Shown: piece by piece, positions 42,066 to 51,978 of the stretch
Position numbering within the stretch: position 1 is the stretch's first letter
Layout of the letters: each line of letters begins with the position of its first letter
NCBI RefSeq assembly: GCF_002210425.1
Contig: NZ_MWQK01000005.1
Span: 372,001-436,000, forward strand
DNA: 64,000 bases
Direction of reading: 5' to 3'
Source of the DNA: Fibrobacter sp. UWB2
GTDB taxonomy: Bacteria; Fibrobacterota; Fibrobacteria; Fibrobacterales; Fibrobacteraceae
The notes under the pieces: generated by a model
What the model saw: the letters and a program-made list of their open reading frames with translations, nothing else
Database searches by the model: none
Told to the model about the DNA's origin: nothing
Program-made: the position numbers and the translations under genes

Positions 42066-42225
42066 GTCAGTAATATATACTGAAAACTTGCAAGAAATCG
42101 CTTATTTTCAAAAAGTTACAATTTTGCTACAAAGTAACCGTGATTGTAACAGGCTATTAACATTAGAACGACTTTCTTGTATAGCAATATTTATATTTGC
42201 GCCGTCAAAAACGAGCCCTTCGATT

Positions 42226-43821
42226 ATGCAAATATACACTAATAAAGTATTTAATAATCCGATTGAAACAATTGAAACTTTCGACCCACAAAAGGTCCAG
42301 TCCGCACTCGACAGAATTGAATCTTTGCAACGCCAAGACTATTACCTTCTCGGCTACATGCGCTACGACCTGAAGAATATAGCAGGCGACGCACCCCTTA
42401 TCTACTTCGAAGCCTACGATTCGTTCCAGCCGTTCGAAGAAAAAATTCCCAACTACAAAATCGGCACCATCGTAAAACCGCGCCTATCAAAAGAAGAATA
42501 CTCGCAAAAGATTGATTACATCAAAGAGCAAATCAAAAATGGGATTACATACGAAGTCAATTACACATACCCTTCAACGCTAAGAACAAACGCAAGTGAT
42601 TTAGACTTATTCCAGTTCCTTTTGCCAAACCAGAAGACTCCTTACAACGCCTTTTTGCAAAACAAGTACGAGACGATCCTGTCTTTCTCACCGGAACTGT
42701 TTTTCGTGAAGCGCGGCAACAAGATTTTGACAAAGCCCATGAAGGGCACGCTCAAACGCGGCAAGACTTCCGAAGAAGACGACGCTTTGCAAGAATTCTT
42801 GCACAACGACTTAAAGAACCGCACCGAAAACGTCATGATTGTAGACCTGCTGCGAAACGATCTCGGGAGAATTTCAAAGCCGGGAACCGTCCGCGCAGAC
42901 AAGCTGTTCGAAGTTGAAAAGCACAAAACCGTTTTCCAGATGACTTCCGAAATTTCATCGGAACTAAAAGACGGCACAACACTTTACGACATCATCAACG
43001 CAATTTATCCATGCGGTTCCATCACGGGTGCGCCAAAAATTTCTACAATGGAAGTCATCGCCAATGCAGAACCATTCCCGCGAGAAGTGTACTGCGGAGC
43101 CATCGGCTACATCCACGGCGACGAAATGATTTTCTCCGTCCCCATCAGAATCTTGCAGAAAAAGCAAGGCGAATCTGATTACAGATACAATGCCGGCGGC
43201 GCTATCACATGGGCTTCTACCGCAGACGACGAATGGAATGAAACAATGACCAAGGCAAGTTTTTTGAATACCGATTTTTCGCTGATTGAAACAGGCATCA
43301 CCGATTTCGAGATGCATCTCGAACGTTTGAGAAATTCAGCAAATGCACTCGGCTTCACCTGGAACAGCGACCTTGAAAAAATCAAGTTCGATAGTTCTGT
43401 CGTGAACAGGATTGAACTTTCCAAAGACGGTCACTTTGAACTCACGACAAGACCAATTCCCGCACCCAAGCAAGATCCAAAAATCAAAATTGTACACAAA
43501 GTAAATTCATCCAATCCGTTTCTGTATCACAAAACGAGCATTCGCCTGCCATTCCCGAAAGAAGTCTTTGACGAAATCTGCGTGAACGAGAAAGGCGAAA
43601 TCACCGAAGGCACGTTCACGAACATCGGCATTCTAAAAGACGGCATCATCTACACGCCGCCTATCGAGTGCGGGCTTTTAAACGGCATCACAAGACAAAA
43701 GCTTTTAAACGAAGGCAAGACCAAAGAAAAAATCCTGTACCCGAGTGACCTTCAAACAGCCGAGAAAATCTACTGCTTCAATTCCGTCCGCGGCATTGTG
43801 GAAGTGACGCTCGACGAATAA
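42226..43821 (+). CDS. pabBC: Fused aminodeoxychorismate synthase component I / 4-amino-4-deoxychorismate lyase
   Basis: 531 residues from the ATG at 42226. The N-terminal about 345 residues are a chorismate-binding PabB domain (KPMKGTLKRGKT, ENVMIVDLLRNDLGRI, YPCGSITGAPKISTMEVI, GAIGYI). The remaining part is a PabC-like PLP lyase (SLIETGITDFEMHLERL, VNEKGEITEGTFTNIGI, LLNGITRQKLL, FNSVRGIVEV). Together they convert chorismate and ammonia to p-aminobenzoate for folate. The glutaminase PabA is not here. The catalytic Lys of the PabC half appears as HKTSIR, where fold IV enzymes often have YKT. No clear Shine-Dalgarno. Confidence 0.9.
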   Translation: MQIYTNKVFNNPIETIETFDPQKVQSALDRIESLQRQDYYLLGYMRYDLKNIAGDAPLIYFEAYDSFQPFEEKIPNYKIGTIVKPRLSKEEYSQKIDYIKEQIKNGITYEVNYTYPSTLRTNASDLDLFQFLLPNQKTPYNAFLQNKYETILSFSPELFFVKRGNKILTKPMKGTLKRGKTSEEDDALQEFLHNDLKNRTENVMIVDLLRNDLGRISKPGTVRADKLFEVEKHKTVFQMTSEISSELKDGTTLYDIINAIYPCGSITGAPKISTMEVIANAEPFPREVYCGAIGYIHGDEMIFSVPIRILQKKQGESDYRYNAGGAITWASTADDEWNETMTKASFLNTDFSLIETGITDFEMHLERLRNSANALGFTWNSDLEKIKFDSSVVNRIELSKDGHFELTTRPIPAPKQDPKIKIVHKVNSSNPFLYHKTSIRLPFPKEVFDEICVNEKGEITEGTFTNIGILKDGIIYTPPIECGLLNGITRQKLLNEGKTKEKILYPSDLQTAEKIYCFNSVRGIVEVTLDE

Positions 43822-43837
43822 ATCCGGCATGACAAGT

Positions 43838-43862
43838 AAAAAGGCGGGCCAAAGCCCGCCTA
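43838..43862 (-). terminator. Terminator of the GH9 gene
   Basis: AGGCGGGC pairs with GCCCGCCT around CAAA; on the minus strand a run of T follows. It also lies after the pabBC stop codon, so it may work both ways. Confidence 0.8.
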
Positions 43863-43890
43863 ATCCTAAATCACACAACCTAGCGCAAAC

Positions 43891-45651
43891 TTACTTTACA
43901 ACCGCATTGGCGTGGCCCAAGTAAATGGCCTGCAAAGCGCCAGCGAGATATGCAAGCGGAGCGTTCCAGTTGATGGCCACTTCGTTTGTTGCATAGCTGC
44001 AACGGTTATCGATGTAGGCAAGTGCCGGCTTGTCTGCAACAGCGTAGTTCGGGCACTTCCAAAGTTCCTTGCCATCGAGATTGATATCCTGCTTGCCCAA
44101 GTGCGGGCCGCCCACGAGCATGCCCGGGACCGGATCATCAACAAAGTCAGATTCGCTCACACGGTGATGCGGGTTGCGCGGGCTTCTGTAGCCAAAGCCA
44201 GTCACGTACGTCATTTCAATCGGGTTCTTGCCCAAGAGGTAATCGAGGCACTGCTGTGCGCCATCCAAATAGCTCTTGTCACCCGTGACATAATAAGCGT
44301 GGAGTAACACGATTCCGTTGTTTGCCATGGCACTGTTACTGCCCCAGTTCCAGCTAGACGGAAGAGCCGGGAGTCTGTATGCACTCGTATCGCCAACCGC
44401 ACGAAGTTCGTTTGCAGCGGCAAGCAATGCCTTGCGAGCGGCACCACCGAGCTTTGCGCCAAAGTCAGCAGAATCCAAAGCTACATGGTAAACAGCGAGC
44501 ATATTCACATCGCCCCACCACGGTCCATCGCTTCTGATCTTGTAAGCGCTCAAGTCGTTGAGATAATTCTTCTTCTTTGTGGCGCGGAAAAGTTCCGTTG
44601 CAGCAAAGGCAAATTCATCCTTGCCGTCTTCGCCGCCATACGTATAGTCGCCCGTCTGCACATCGGAGGGTTGCTTGTACAAAGCCTTCGGATTGTGCTT
44701 TGCCCAATAATAGGCGGCACCAGAAGCCTTGAGCATGCGGTCTGCAAAAGCCTTGTCAAACGGTGCATACACGCGAGAAGCCTGAGCCATCACTGCCGCA
44801 AAGTCAAGTGTTGCAGTCAAGCTCTTTTCAATCGCGTAACGCTTTGCGCCATCAATTTCAGGCATCGTGCTGGAGCCGAACTTGAGCGATGTGAGCTTGT
44901 GGTAAACACCACCGTCCTTGTCCTGCATCGAAAGCATCCAGTCCAGATTCCAGCGGATTTCTTCGAGGAGCGCCGGCATCTTCGGGAATTCACGCGGGAT
45001 GTTCCACTGGAGCGTATCCATGAATGCCGGGAAGTGTTCATAAAGTTCCAAAAGCGTAAACACGGTAATGCCCGAGTTCACAATGTACTTGCCGTAATCA
45101 CCGGCATCGTACCAGCCGCGCTGCGACTTGATAATCTTCGGGTCGGCCTTCTTTGGAGCGGGCTTGCCCTTGGACTGAGCAACAACCGTTGCCGTCGGCA
45201 AATCCGTACCGTAAACCGTCACGCTATCGTCGATGTGGCCAGCCGCACGAGCCCACTTGCCCGCATAGCGCGTATCGAGAGCCATGCCCGCACGCTGGAA
45301 ATAGAACCACTTGAGAGCAGCCTTCGTCAAATCTTCATAGACGTTCTCGCCAATCACGACCGGGTTACCGATATAGCCGTCTCTGTACAGGCGGTACGTG
45401 CCCGGCTTCTTGATCGAAGAAATATCGTACGTCTGGACTTCTTCGCCACTGTAGTCCCAATCGTAGACCATCGGGGCTTCGAGCGTAAGCACCGTGTTCC
45501 CAGCCATGTCGCGGACTTCGAGCGGGTTCGCGTCGTTACCGGGGATGACGACCGTCTTTTCGGATTCGGGGGCAAACCCAAGCTGGTTCACCAGCGGGAT
45601 TGCAAAAGTCGGCACCGCAAAAGCAAGCGCGGCAAATAGATGTTTACGCAT
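43891..45651 (-). CDS. Secreted glycoside hydrolase family 9 endoglucanase
   Basis: 586 residues from the ATG at 45651 with GAGG seven bases upstream. Signal peptide 1-17; an N-terminal Ig-like CelD_N domain (about 18-100, VNQLGFAPESEKTVVI); GH9 (alpha/alpha)6 barrel from about 105. Catalytic residues are visible: Asp182 and Asp185 in RGWYDAGDYGKY, the SPRNPHHR loop and the proton donor Glu557 in YATNEVAINWNAPLAYL. It hydrolyses cellulose internally. There is no cellulose-binding module or dockerin, typical of Fibrobacter cellulases. It is a single-gene unit with its own terminator. Confidence 0.95.
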   Translation of the reverse strand: MRKHLFAALAFAVPTFAIPLVNQLGFAPESEKTVVIPGNDANPLEVRDMAGNTVLTLEAPMVYDWDYSGEEVQTYDISSIKKPGTYRLYRDGYIGNPVVIGENVYEDLTKAALKWFYFQRAGMALDTRYAGKWARAAGHIDDSVTVYGTDLPTATVVAQSKGKPAPKKADPKIIKSQRGWYDAGDYGKYIVNSGITVFTLLELYEHFPAFMDTLQWNIPREFPKMPALLEEIRWNLDWMLSMQDKDGGVYHKLTSLKFGSSTMPEIDGAKRYAIEKSLTATLDFAAVMAQASRVYAPFDKAFADRMLKASGAAYYWAKHNPKALYKQPSDVQTGDYTYGGEDGKDEFAFAATELFRATKKKNYLNDLSAYKIRSDGPWWGDVNMLAVYHVALDSADFGAKLGGAARKALLAAANELRAVGDTSAYRLPALPSSWNWGSNSAMANNGIVLLHAYYVTGDKSYLDGAQQCLDYLLGKNPIEMTYVTGFGYRSPRNPHHRVSESDFVDDPVPGMLVGGPHLGKQDINLDGKELWKCPNYAVADKPALAYIDNRCSYATNEVAINWNAPLAYLAGALQAIYLGHANAVVK

Positions 45652-45805
45652 ACAAAACCTCATTTTTGTCAAAAAATACCTTTTCTTTTGTAAAAGCGTA
45701 CCTACACCACCCATTTTAATGTTTACTATAGGCAACGCTAAGTGTATCGAGTGTATTAATCAGACGAGAGAATGCCACTTCGTGGCTACAGACGAAAGAC
45801 GAAAG

Positions 45806-45840
45806 AAAAAATCCTCGGCGCTTGTTGCGTCGAGGATTTT
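45806..45840 (-). terminator. Terminator of the outer-membrane operon
   Basis: AATCCTCGACGC and GCGCCGAGGATT (minus strand) pair around AACAA and are followed by a T6 run. It lies 62 bases after the GH18-like stop codon. Confidence 0.85.
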
Positions 45841-45901
45841 CAAAAGCGTTTGTAAGTCTCGCGGATTTTGTGAATCTCGCGATTCGCTCAAGCTCCAAGA
45901 A

Positions 45902-46957
45902 TTACTTCTTCTTGCCAGCCTTGTAGTTCACGCCCGGACGGAGTTCGAGGCCAACCGTCACGAGGAGCGAGACGATCGGTTCGTAGTGGTCCTGGGAGAG
46001 GTCGTACACGGCAACGCCTGCCATGCCTTCGCTCTTCACGTGCTGGGCAACAGCCTTCACAGACGGGATACCCATGAACACGATAGATTCGGTTTCGCTC
46101 ACAGCCACTTCGGACTTGGAAGCTTCATCGAATGTCACCGTGTAGTCCGGCGTGTCAAAGCGGTTCATGAGTTCTGCATACGGAAGGTAACCTTCGTTAC
46201 CGCTGCCCACGCCCTGGTGGCTAGAGCCGAGGCCCTTAGCACCGGCAAAGGACTTACCGTAGAGGAACACCACCGGAGCAAGGAGGTCCTTATTCACGCC
46301 AGCAGCTGCAACAGCGTCAAGCGTTTCCTGCACAGAGTTTGCGCTCTGGTTCGGAACGAGGCTGCTTTCGCTTTCGGTCATGAGGTCGGTCATGAACACA
46401 TCCACGTAAGCGAGACGGTTCAAGGCTTCAGCCTTGTAGGCATCCATGCCGGCGGCCGGGTAAATCACGGCCGTCACCGTCGAGCCAGAAAGACCGTCGA
46501 CCAAGGCGTTCACCATCTTGGCGTAGTCTTCGGAATCATCCGTCGTGAGGTTTTGCCAGTCGAGTTCAACGCCATCGCCGCCGTTCGTTGCAATCCAGTC
46601 CTTCACGTTAGAGACGAAGGAAGAAAGCGTTTCGTCGGAGGAAGCGATAGCCTTGAGGCTCGATTCTGCTTCCATGCCACCCACGGAAACAATCAGCTTT
46701 ACGCCGTTTTCCTTGGACATGCTAGCGAGGTTCTTGAAGTTGTCGGCATCGTATTCGTCGGCAAAGGCAACCGCACCTTCTGCAGTCGGAGTGATCGACA
46801 TGTAATGGATGTCGGTCACGAGATTGTAGCGGATATCCTTGGCGTAGAACTGAGAATACTGACTCCAATACGGATAGAAGCCAATCACTTTGTCAGCGGC
46901 AGCCTGGGCCATTGCAGCGCCCATGGCAAGAGCCAATGTAATAACTTTAAAGTTCAT
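45902..46957 (-). CDS. Secreted GH18-fold protein with substituted catalytic Glu (probable non-catalytic glycan binder)
   Basis: 351 residues. Signal peptide 1-21; GH18 barrel strands VIGFYPYWSQY, DIHYMSI, LIVSVGG, VDVFMTDLM and GVAVYDLSQDHYE. The catalytic motif of GH18 is DxxDxDxE; here residues 128-135 read DGVELDWQ, so the proton-donor Glu is Gln135 (codon 46553-46555) and the first inner Asp is Glu131. Loss of this Glu abolishes chitinase activity in known chi-lectins, so it is more likely a glycan-binding protein. It ends a six-gene outer membrane operon. AAGAGG precedes the start. Its C-terminus is Lys-rich (AGKKK). Confidence 0.85.
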   Translation of the reverse strand: MNFKVITLALAMGAAMAQAAADKVIGFYPYWSQYSQFYAKDIRYNLVTDIHYMSITPTAEGAVAFADEYDADNFKNLASMSKENGVKLIVSVGGMEAESSLKAIASSDETLSSFVSNVKDWIATNGGDGVELDWQNLTTDDSEDYAKMVNALVDGLSGSTVTAVIYPAAGMDAYKAEALNRLAYVDVFMTDLMTESESSLVPNQSANSVQETLDAVAAAGVNKDLLAPVVFLYGKSFAGAKGLGSSHQGVGSGNEGYLPYAELMNRFDTPDYTVTFDEASKSEVAVSETESIVFMGIPSVKAVAQHVKSEGMAGVAVYDLSQDHYEPIVSLLVTVGLELRPGVNYKAGKKK

Positions 46958-46974
46958 TTTGAATACCTCTTATC

Positions 46975-47634
46975 CTATTGAATCAGACGATCAACGCCAG
47001 CTGCGTCACGGCAGTAAAGTCCGGTATCCGGAGTGAAGCCGGCAGCAGAAGTAGCCCTGGAGGCCTGCTTCTTTGCAATCTCCAAACTACTGCGGGCCGG
47101 GTTAGCGGCTTCGTCAGCACGGCAGGCACGGTAGGCCCAGCCATGTTCTCTACCGAATACGTTGAACTGCTGGGAGATGGCCACATAGTCCACAGGGACT
47201 GTGAGGAGCAATGCGGCATCGTCAGCAACGTTGATAAAGTTGTATTCAGCCAAGCTATTGAAAATTTCGTTAGCCGTGCTGTCAGCAGAACTCATCTGGG
47301 CAATGAGATCAGCCCACTGTTCATAAGAATGGGCGCCAATCTGCGGATGCGTGTAGATGGCACCGAGTCTTTCCGTATCCTGGAGGAATGCGGCATCATC
47401 GGCCTTCTTTACGGCATCGTAATCTTTACCAAGAGAGGTCTTAAACTGACTATTATAATCAGCCACATAGTCCTTGAGTTGGCGAGCACGCAGTTCAGGG
47501 TGCAAGGACATGTATTCCTGAGCGTTAAAGCCTTCCGGAAGGGCTTCTACATAAGGGTCGTTAACGGCCATCGAGCCGCAGGCGCTCAAAACGCCTGCCA
47601 CGAGAATCATCATGTACTGGTGAAGTTTTTTCAT
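46975..47634 (-). CDS. Lipoprotein of unknown function in the outer-membrane operon
   Basis: 219 residues from the ATG at 47634 with GAGG at good spacing. The lipobox VLSAC gives the modified Cys at 19 of MKKLHQYMMILVAGVLSAC. The rest is mainly helical, with paired Cys near the C-terminus (YRACRADE and LYCRD). I recognise no family. It starts 13 bases after the barrel protein stop and ends 17 bases before the GH18-like start, so it is co-transcribed. Confidence 0.75.
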   Translation of the reverse strand: MKKLHQYMMILVAGVLSACGSMAVNDPYVEALPEGFNAQEYMSLHPELRARQLKDYVADYNSQFKTSLGKDYDAVKKADDAAFLQDTERLGAIYTHPQIGAHSYEQWADLIAQMSSADSTANEIFNSLAEYNFINVADDAALLLTVPVDYVAISQQFNVFGREHGWAYRACRADEAANPARSSLEIAKKQASRATSAAGFTPDTGLYCRDAAGVDRLIQ

Positions 47635-47646
47635 TTTCAGCACCTC

Positions 47647-49788
47647 TTAGAAATTCACCGTCACATCGGCAAGGAGAACGAGCTTGCTGATGGAAATTTT
47701 GTTAACTGCAGGAACGCCGATAACGGAGTATTCGAGTTCGTTCTTAAGCAAACCGCCCTGGAGAGAGACGTAAGAGAGCGGAGCGAGCTTTACGCGAGCA
47801 CCACCGAGAGCGAGCATTTCCGTAGCCTTGGTCACCGCAGCGGCAGCCACAGCGTAGCCATTTCCGAATTCCTTCGTGTACATCTGGATGCCGCCGAGCA
47901 ATGCGATCGGACCCCAGACATCGGCAGTAAAGCCAGCAACAATGCGGTCAGCCTTGCGCTTCAGGTAGGAATCTTCTTCACCGTGAGAGTAAGAACCCTG
48001 GAGGAGAATCTGGCGGTCAAGACCAGCGAGAGCGCCAGCATCGACACCGAGACCTGCAGCGAATTCCGTGAACTTGTTTTCGGTAGAGATCGGAGCAAAG
48101 GTCACCGGATCATAGCCGATCAAGTTGCTCTGCGTAACCATGTTGACGCGGGCGTTGAAGGTCACCTTGTCAGCCCAGTTCACATCAACCTTGGCGGTAA
48201 TGCCCTTGCGGTCCGGAGTAGCCTTGCCGAGCGGCAATGCGAGGCTCACAGACGGGTCGATATCCATGAACGGCTTCAAGGAGAGCATTTCGAGCTTCTT
48301 GTAGGTGTTGCTCGTGTAACCGTTACGGTAGAAGTGACCGTTCTTGTAGTTGTTATCCAAGCGAGAGTACATATAGGGGCTTTCGCCAGCATCTGCGCTA
48401 AGGGAGTTAGAACCACCAGAAGTCATCAAGTTCGTGGCCTGCAACGTCGTAGAGTTGTAGACGCTGAAGTAGAGGTTTTCGAGGCTCGATGCACCGAAGG
48501 TTGCCAAGACGAGGCTATCAGCCGGGTTGCCATAGAGAGCGTTGCCATTGAAGATGGTCGAACGGCCCATGTAAACCGGAGTAGAGGCGAGTTCAGACCA
48601 GAAGCCCGAATCCGTCTGGAAGTAGCCTGCATCGACCTTGAAGTCGATATCGCTGATATTGCCCTTCACGAAGAGGTCTGCATAGAAGCTTTTGCCATCG
48701 ACATCAGCGTAATCTTCGTTCGTGTAGGTCGTCACAGCCTTCGTTACCGGCTTGAGGTAGACAAAGGACTTACCATCTTCCTTACCAGCCATGGCGTTGT
48801 AAGAAGTCTGGTTTTCCTTAACATTGTAGTCGCGGTCAACCTTCCACTTGGACATGGCAAATTCGCCAGTCAAGCCGAACGTCACAGGGAGTTCCGGGAG
48901 GAGCTTCTTGGAATCGAAAGCCACATCGGCAGAAATCACCATGTTGTTATCGTAGTAGATGGTATCGGCATCGCTAATCGGCCTAGAACGGCGGGTCTGC
49001 TTGCGGTCCATCAGGTTCACGAAGTTCACACCGAGATGAGCACCATAGGCATCGGCACCGACACGCACACCGAGGAGGTAGCGGTCAGCAAAGTCGAAGT
49101 CGAAGAACACCTGGTCAATCTTCTTGGCCGTGTTGCGGAGGCGAGCACCCGTGAGCTGGGCGGTGATGTTATCAAGCACGCTCACATTGCCGCTGTTGTA
49201 AACGACGTTGAGACCCTGCAACAGGCGACGGCTCGTAGTATCGAGGTTGCGCTTTTCAAGGGCTTCGCGACGCTTTTCAGCGAAGATTTCCGGTTCCTGA
49301 AGGATTTCGGTCTGCGGAGTGTAAATGGTGAGCGGGGTATAACCGACACGCATGTAACCCAAGTTGAAATCCACATGCTTGTTCAGGATGGTACCATCGT
49401 AGCTGAACCAGTGGCCGATAATCGGGTTGTTGTTTTCGTCGTAAGCGTTCTGCCAATCCTTGTGCAAACGCAACTGGACATCAATCATCGTCTCGGAGCT
49501 CGGACGGGCGGTCAAGCGGAGGTTCACATCCGTGAAGGCCTGGTTTTCCTGAGTCGGAGATTCGCTAGCGAACTGATCGGAAGAAGCGAAGGATGCTGCA
49601 ATGCCAGCCTTAGCCGTACCGTTGATCTTGAGGCCAAGCACAGCCGCATTGAGAGAATCCAGCTTTTCCAACAGGGATTTCTGTTGCGTCACAACCTCAG
49701 CCTGGTTGTCGGCGGCAAAAGCAGATGCTGCCGAGAAGGCTACTGCGGAGGTCAGTAAAAATTTGCGCATGTTCATATTGAAATTCAT
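47647..49788 (-). CDS. Large outer membrane beta-barrel protein A
   Basis: 713 residues. Signal peptide (FLLTSAVAFSAASAFA), a short heptad-like helix (LLEKLDSLNAAVLGL) and then long porin-like alternation of strands and loops ending in LVLLADVTVNF, a C-terminal aromatic as in barrel proteins. Residues 151-195 contain a signature shared with the next barrel protein: PLTIYTP, EPEIFAEKRR and LLQGLN. GGGAGG precedes the ATG at 8 bases. It belongs to the operon after barrel B with 15 bases between. Confidence 0.82.
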   Translation of the reverse strand: MNFNMNMRKFLLTSAVAFSAASAFAADNQAEVVTQQKSLLEKLDSLNAAVLGLKINGTAKAGIAASFASSDQFASESPTQENQAFTDVNLRLTARPSSETMIDVQLRLHKDWQNAYDENNNPIIGHWFSYDGTILNKHVDFNLGYMRVGYTPLTIYTPQTEILQEPEIFAEKRREALEKRNLDTTSRRLLQGLNVVYNSGNVSVLDNITAQLTGARLRNTAKKIDQVFFDFDFADRYLLGVRVGADAYGAHLGVNFVNLMDRKQTRRSRPISDADTIYYDNNMVISADVAFDSKKLLPELPVTFGLTGEFAMSKWKVDRDYNVKENQTSYNAMAGKEDGKSFVYLKPVTKAVTTYTNEDYADVDGKSFYADLFVKGNISDIDFKVDAGYFQTDSGFWSELASTPVYMGRSTIFNGNALYGNPADSLVLATFGASSLENLYFSVYNSTTLQATNLMTSGGSNSLSADAGESPYMYSRLDNNYKNGHFYRNGYTSNTYKKLEMLSLKPFMDIDPSVSLALPLGKATPDRKGITAKVDVNWADKVTFNARVNMVTQSNLIGYDPVTFAPISTENKFTEFAAGLGVDAGALAGLDRQILLQGSYSHGEEDSYLKRKADRIVAGFTADVWGPIALLGGIQMYTKEFGNGYAVAAAAVTKATEMLALGGARVKLAPLSYVSLQGGLLKNELEYSVIGVPAVNKISISKLVLLADVTVNF

Positions 49789-49803
49789 TCTAGTTACCTC
49801 CCA

Positions 49804-51963
49804 TTAAAATTCCACATTAATGGAAGCTTCAAAGATCGCCTGACTAAACTTGTGCTCGAAAGTCGTAGCACCGTCTACTGTATAGTAGTAGTCTGGCAAG
49901 TTGCGGAGTTCTTCACCAACAACAGCCAAGTTGTAGTCATTCTTGACATTGATCATGCCGAAGTTGATAGCAAGCCATGCATTGTCTGCGACGACATAGT
50001 CAAAGCCAACCATCCAGTGAGTCTGATTGCTCTTCATGAAAGGAACATCCAGACCGACATTCGGGTTGATAAGGCTCGAAGTGCCGTAATCGGTATCAAT
50101 CATCTGGAAGCCAGCTGTAAAGCCGAGGCGCGGCAAGAACTGGAAGGAAGCACCGATGTTGATGAAGTTGCTCGTAATCTTGGCTTCGGTACCGGCCTTC
50201 GGGGTAACCGTGTTTTCGGAACGCTTGAAGGAACCGGAAACTTCGGCAGCCTTGTTCAGACCAGCAAGCTTGGCGATATCGAACTTGGCGCCACCGCCAA
50301 ATTCCTTGTAGCTCACGTTATCGATAGCTTCGCTTTCCGGAGTCACCTGGTTGAAGATGTTCACGAGAGCCTGAGCTTCGATCTTGTTCTGCCAGTCACC
50401 CTTGAGGCTTACGCGGAAGCCCTTGCGGTTTGCAGTAGCAAGGCCGTTCGGCAATGCAGACTGGAGAGCCGGATCAATCATCTGGTTGATGAGAGCAAGC
50501 TGAGCGGCAGAGTAGACGTTAGAGCCCCAGGAGTTCTTGTTGTACGGAGCGATGTTGTAGCTCTTGGACTGACCATCCTTGAAGGCGTTGTCATCAGTAC
50601 CGAGAGAACGGGCCACCGGAGTAAACTTCGGGGAGTAGTTGTAGAGAGCGTCAAAGGTAGAGTAGAGCGGAGAGTTCACGCCGTACTTGACCGTGTTTCC
50701 GTCCTTGTCGGAGTTCAACACGCGCTGGGCGAAGAAGCTCGGGGACTGGGCAAGGTTGTTGAACCACTTTTCGTCGTTCATGACCACGTCCAAGCTAAGT
50801 CCTGCGCTCCATGAGTTTTCGACCTCGTAGCCAGCGTTCACGGTGGCGAGCAAGGCAGAACCGTTAATGGATTCTTCAGCTTCCGGAACCGTGAGACCAA
50901 GTTCATTGATGTAAGCTGGAGTCTTCTGCTTGTTGACGGACATGGCGTATTCGACGACCACGTCTGCAGAAAGACCCTTCTGCTTCACGAGACCACCCAC
51001 GTCAGCACCGGCACGGGCGCTCAACACAAACGTGTTCTGCGGACCGTATTCGTACGGGTTGATTTCCTGACGTTCGTATGCGTTTTCTGCGTCACCCGGA
51101 ACAAAGCCCTGCGGGTCGCGGTTCGGATGGCGGTAAGTGTAGGACTTCGAATTTTCATTATCGAAAATGAGCATCGGGGTCACACCGACATACACATTCT
51201 TCTGAACCGGCAAGAGTTCGATGTTGCCACCGACGAGCCACTTGTCCGTTGCAGAGGCAAGAGACGTACCAGCGATTTCATCACCCGGAAGGATATTGCC
51301 TTCAGCACCGGTAAAGTCAAGGACCGACACGCGGTTCACGCGGGCGAGGAAGGCCTCGGCGCGGAGTTCACCGATCATCGGATCAATTTCCTGACGGAAC
51401 TGGAGGTTAATACCCTGGAGGTTGCGCTTGTTGCCTTCGAGGAGCTGTTCCTTCTGGGCCATGTGGCGCTTGCGGGCGAAAATCGTCGGTTCGTACATGA
51501 TGTCGATACCGGGATTGTAAATGGAGAGCGGGGAGATTGCCGAGCGGAAGTCACCCACGGTCCAGTAGAAGTTCTTGCCGATGTTGCCTTCGACATTGAG
51601 CCACTTGGCTTCGAGAGTCTTTGCTGCTGCGGCAAAGTATTCCTGCATGCCGCCGCCAAGGCGCATAATCACGTTGGCGCGAACGTTTTCGTACGGACGG
51701 AAGCCGAAGCTCAAGTCAGCACTCACATATTCGTTGTGTTCGACATTCGGCATCTTGTTGACGCTATGCACGTCCTGGTCCGTAGAGAAGCTGGAACGCT
51801 GTGCAACAGCACGAATGCTACCACCAATTTCAACACCGCGCTTTGCATTGGCGCTATCAGCCTTGGCTTGCAATGCCTTTTGATTATCTGCAACAGCAGA
51901 AGCCGATGCGGCAACCGATGCAGTAAGAAGGGCGATCAAAATATTTTTCATTTTCATATTCAT
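49804..51963 (-). CDS. Large outer membrane beta-barrel protein B
   Basis: 719 residues from the ATG at 51963, since GGGAGG is about nine bases upstream and would sit directly on the earlier ATG. Signal peptide (ILIALLTASVAASASA), short helix (ALQAKADSANAKRG), then barrel strands ending in FEASINVEF. Residues 144-187 share the operon signature with barrel A: SPLSIYNPG, YEPTIFARKR and RNLQGINLQF. Overall similarity to A is modest but colinear, so they are old paralogues. The role is unknown; transport or adhesion at the outer membrane is likely. Confidence 0.82.
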   Translation of the reverse strand: MNMKMKNILIALLTASVAASASAVADNQKALQAKADSANAKRGVEIGGSIRAVAQRSSFSTDQDVHSVNKMPNVEHNEYVSADLSFGFRPYENVRANVIMRLGGGMQEYFAAAAKTLEAKWLNVEGNIGKNFYWTVGDFRSAISPLSIYNPGIDIMYEPTIFARKRHMAQKEQLLEGNKRNLQGINLQFRQEIDPMIGELRAEAFLARVNRVSVLDFTGAEGNILPGDEIAGTSLASATDKWLVGGNIELLPVQKNVYVGVTPMLIFDNENSKSYTYRHPNRDPQGFVPGDAENAYERQEINPYEYGPQNTFVLSARAGADVGGLVKQKGLSADVVVEYAMSVNKQKTPAYINELGLTVPEAEESINGSALLATVNAGYEVENSWSAGLSLDVVMNDEKWFNNLAQSPSFFAQRVLNSDKDGNTVKYGVNSPLYSTFDALYNYSPKFTPVARSLGTDDNAFKDGQSKSYNIAPYNKNSWGSNVYSAAQLALINQMIDPALQSALPNGLATANRKGFRVSLKGDWQNKIEAQALVNIFNQVTPESEAIDNVSYKEFGGGAKFDIAKLAGLNKAAEVSGSFKRSENTVTPKAGTEAKITSNFINIGASFQFLPRLGFTAGFQMIDTDYGTSSLINPNVGLDVPFMKSNQTHWMVGFDYVVADNAWLAINFGMINVKNDYNLAVVGEELRNLPDYYYTVDGATTFEHKFSQAIFEASINVEF

Positions 51964-51978
51964 CTTTAGCATCCTCCC

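Noticed and set aside
46978-49758. A 926-codon open frame on the plus strand opposite the lipoprotein and barrel A genes.
   Set aside because: It runs antisense to genes with signal peptides, ribosome sites and recognisable composition; it is rich in His/Arg/Val typical of a reversed frame in this genome and has no domain or ribosome site.
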